Assembly: GCA_002470565.1 (NCBI GenBank)
Contig: DKMQ01000075.1
Span: forward strand, 1,804-16,430
Length of the DNA stretch: 14,627 bases
Direction of reading: 5' to 3'
DNA from: Oceanospirillaceae bacterium UBA7410
Lineage (GTDB): Bacteria; Pseudomonadota; Gammaproteobacteria; Pseudomonadales; Balneatricaceae
Made by a program: the position numbers and the translations under genes. Below the pieces are notes generated by a model that had not been told where the DNA came from, did not search any database, and was given only the letters and a program-made list of their open reading frames with translations. Below, one piece after another: positions 14,062 to 14,627 of this stretch; the stretch's first letter is position 1; every line of letters begins with the position of its first letter.

Positions 14062-14627
14062 GACGCACTCCTTTTGCCGTGTTGTATAGGTTTACCACTA
14101 ATCCATTTAAGGCGGTATAAAATTAAGGTATCGCACATCAAAATGAAAAATAACAACATACCCTGAAATACTTGAGTGGTTTTGTCTGAAATGCCTAACT
14201 CTATTTGCACCCCTTCACCCCCTATATAACTAACAGCCAATAGCAAGCCAGCAACAATCACTCCAAGTGGGTTCAAACGCCCCAAAAAAGCCACTATGAT
14301 TGCTGTAAAACCGTAGTTAGGAGAAATATGGGGTTGCAATTGACCTATTGGCCCTGCCACTTCAATTAATCCAGCAAGCCCTGCCAGGCCACCCGAGACC
14401 GCAAAGCAAAACCAAACCATTTTAGTTTGTGAGAACCCAGCAAACGCACCTGCTCTGGGCGCACTGCCCACCACATTAATCTCAAATCCCTTAAGTGTTC
14501 TGCGCATGACCCAAAATAATATTAATGCAGCCGCTAAAGCTACTACTAGGCCAAAGTGCATTCTTCCATCACCCCACGTTGGCAAAAGGTGCCAACCTTC
14601 AAAGGATACTGACTTAGGGAAGTTATA
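14058..14627 (-). CDS. ABC transporter permease, first subunit (BPD_transp_2 family, NupP-like; N-terminus beyond window)
   Basis: The 189 visible C-terminal residues belong to the partner permease of the same importer. The frame is open to the window edge, so the gene continues past 14627 and the methionine or TTG codons inside are not its start. Visible features: a hydrophobic helix (about 24-42), the cytoplasmic coupling loop TLKGFEINVVGSAPRAGAFAG (about 44-64), GGLAGLAGLIEVAGPIGQL, and the PNYGFTAIIVAFLGRLNPLG block (about 103-122) that is strongly conserved in BMP permeases. Two more helices follow. The protein ends in a basic tail (RLKWISGKPIQHGKRSAS). The next gene to the right, read before this one, is expected to be the ATPase with two fused nucleotide-binding domains; that is an inference from operon structure in this family. 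Confidence 0.9.
   Translation of the reverse strand, partial: YNFPKSVSFEGWHLLPTWGDGRMHFGLVVALAAALILFWVMRRTLKGFEINVVGSAPRAGAFAGFSQTKMVWFCFAVSGGLAGLAGLIEVAGPIGQLQPHISPNYGFTAIIVAFLGRLNPLGVIVAGLLLAVSYIGGEGVQIELGISDKTTQVFQGMLLFFILMCDTLILYRLKWISGKPIQHGKRSAS

Overview
The window looks like ordinary chromosomal core DNA of a gammaproteobacterium, probably a marine one related to the Oceanospirillales or Pseudomonadales. The evidence is modest GC content (estimated by eye at a little over 40%), Gammaproteobacteria-type protein families (NhaB, SohB, TmcA, SelD, MltD), and the block dnaQ-rnhA-yafS-gloB-mltD, which I recall being conserved in both enterics and pseudomonads. I cannot name the genus. There are twelve complete or near-complete genes and two cut by the window edges. 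I see no RNA genes, insertion sequences, CRISPR arrays or prophage genes.

Layout. (1) 1-4834, minus strand: sohB (inner-membrane serine protease), a two-cysteine Asp/Glu racemase-superfamily enzyme, tmcA (tRNA-Met cytidine acetyltransferase) and selD (selenophosphate synthase, cut at the left edge). They are read in that order with 19-62 base gaps and look like one transcription unit. (2) 4835-5008 is a divergent control region. It holds a perfect 16-bp palindrome resembling a TetR-family/PsrA fatty-acid operator, placed in the promoter of a small SCP2-type lipid-binding protein gene (5009-5323). (3) 5324-5522 holds a C-rich, G-poor tract that could be a Rho loading site, a hairpin, and the nhaB promoter. 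nhaB (Na+/H+ antiporter) follows and ends at a strong bidirectional terminator. (4) 7114-9063, minus strand: yafS, rnhA and dnaQ in a tight run, with yafS stop and rnhA start touching. (5) 9162-11917, plus strand: gloB (glyoxalase II) and mltD (lipoprotein lytic transglycosylase with three LysM repeats), ending at a long bidirectional terminator. (6) 12010-14627, minus strand: two permeases and a BMP-family periplasmic binding protein of a putative purine nucleoside ABC importer. The ATPase gene would lie off the right edge.

How the parts relate. Most genes are housekeeping: replication fidelity and RNA/DNA hybrid removal (dnaQ, rnhA), tRNA modification supply (tmcA, selD), methylglyoxal detoxification (gloB), murein turnover (mltD), sodium/pH balance (nhaB), and envelope quality control (sohB). 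Non-ATG starts (TTG or GTG) are chosen for tmcA, sohB, dnaQ, rnhA and mltD; all except mltD have a well-placed Shine-Dalgarno sequence.

I found no convincing undescribed system here. The points most worth checking are the palindromic operator before the SCP2 gene, the unassigned racemase-like enzyme between sohB and tmcA, the YafS methyltransferase-like protein with a degraded SAM motif, and the hairpin between the last permease and the binding-protein gene. No stretch longer than 300 bases lacks a gene.
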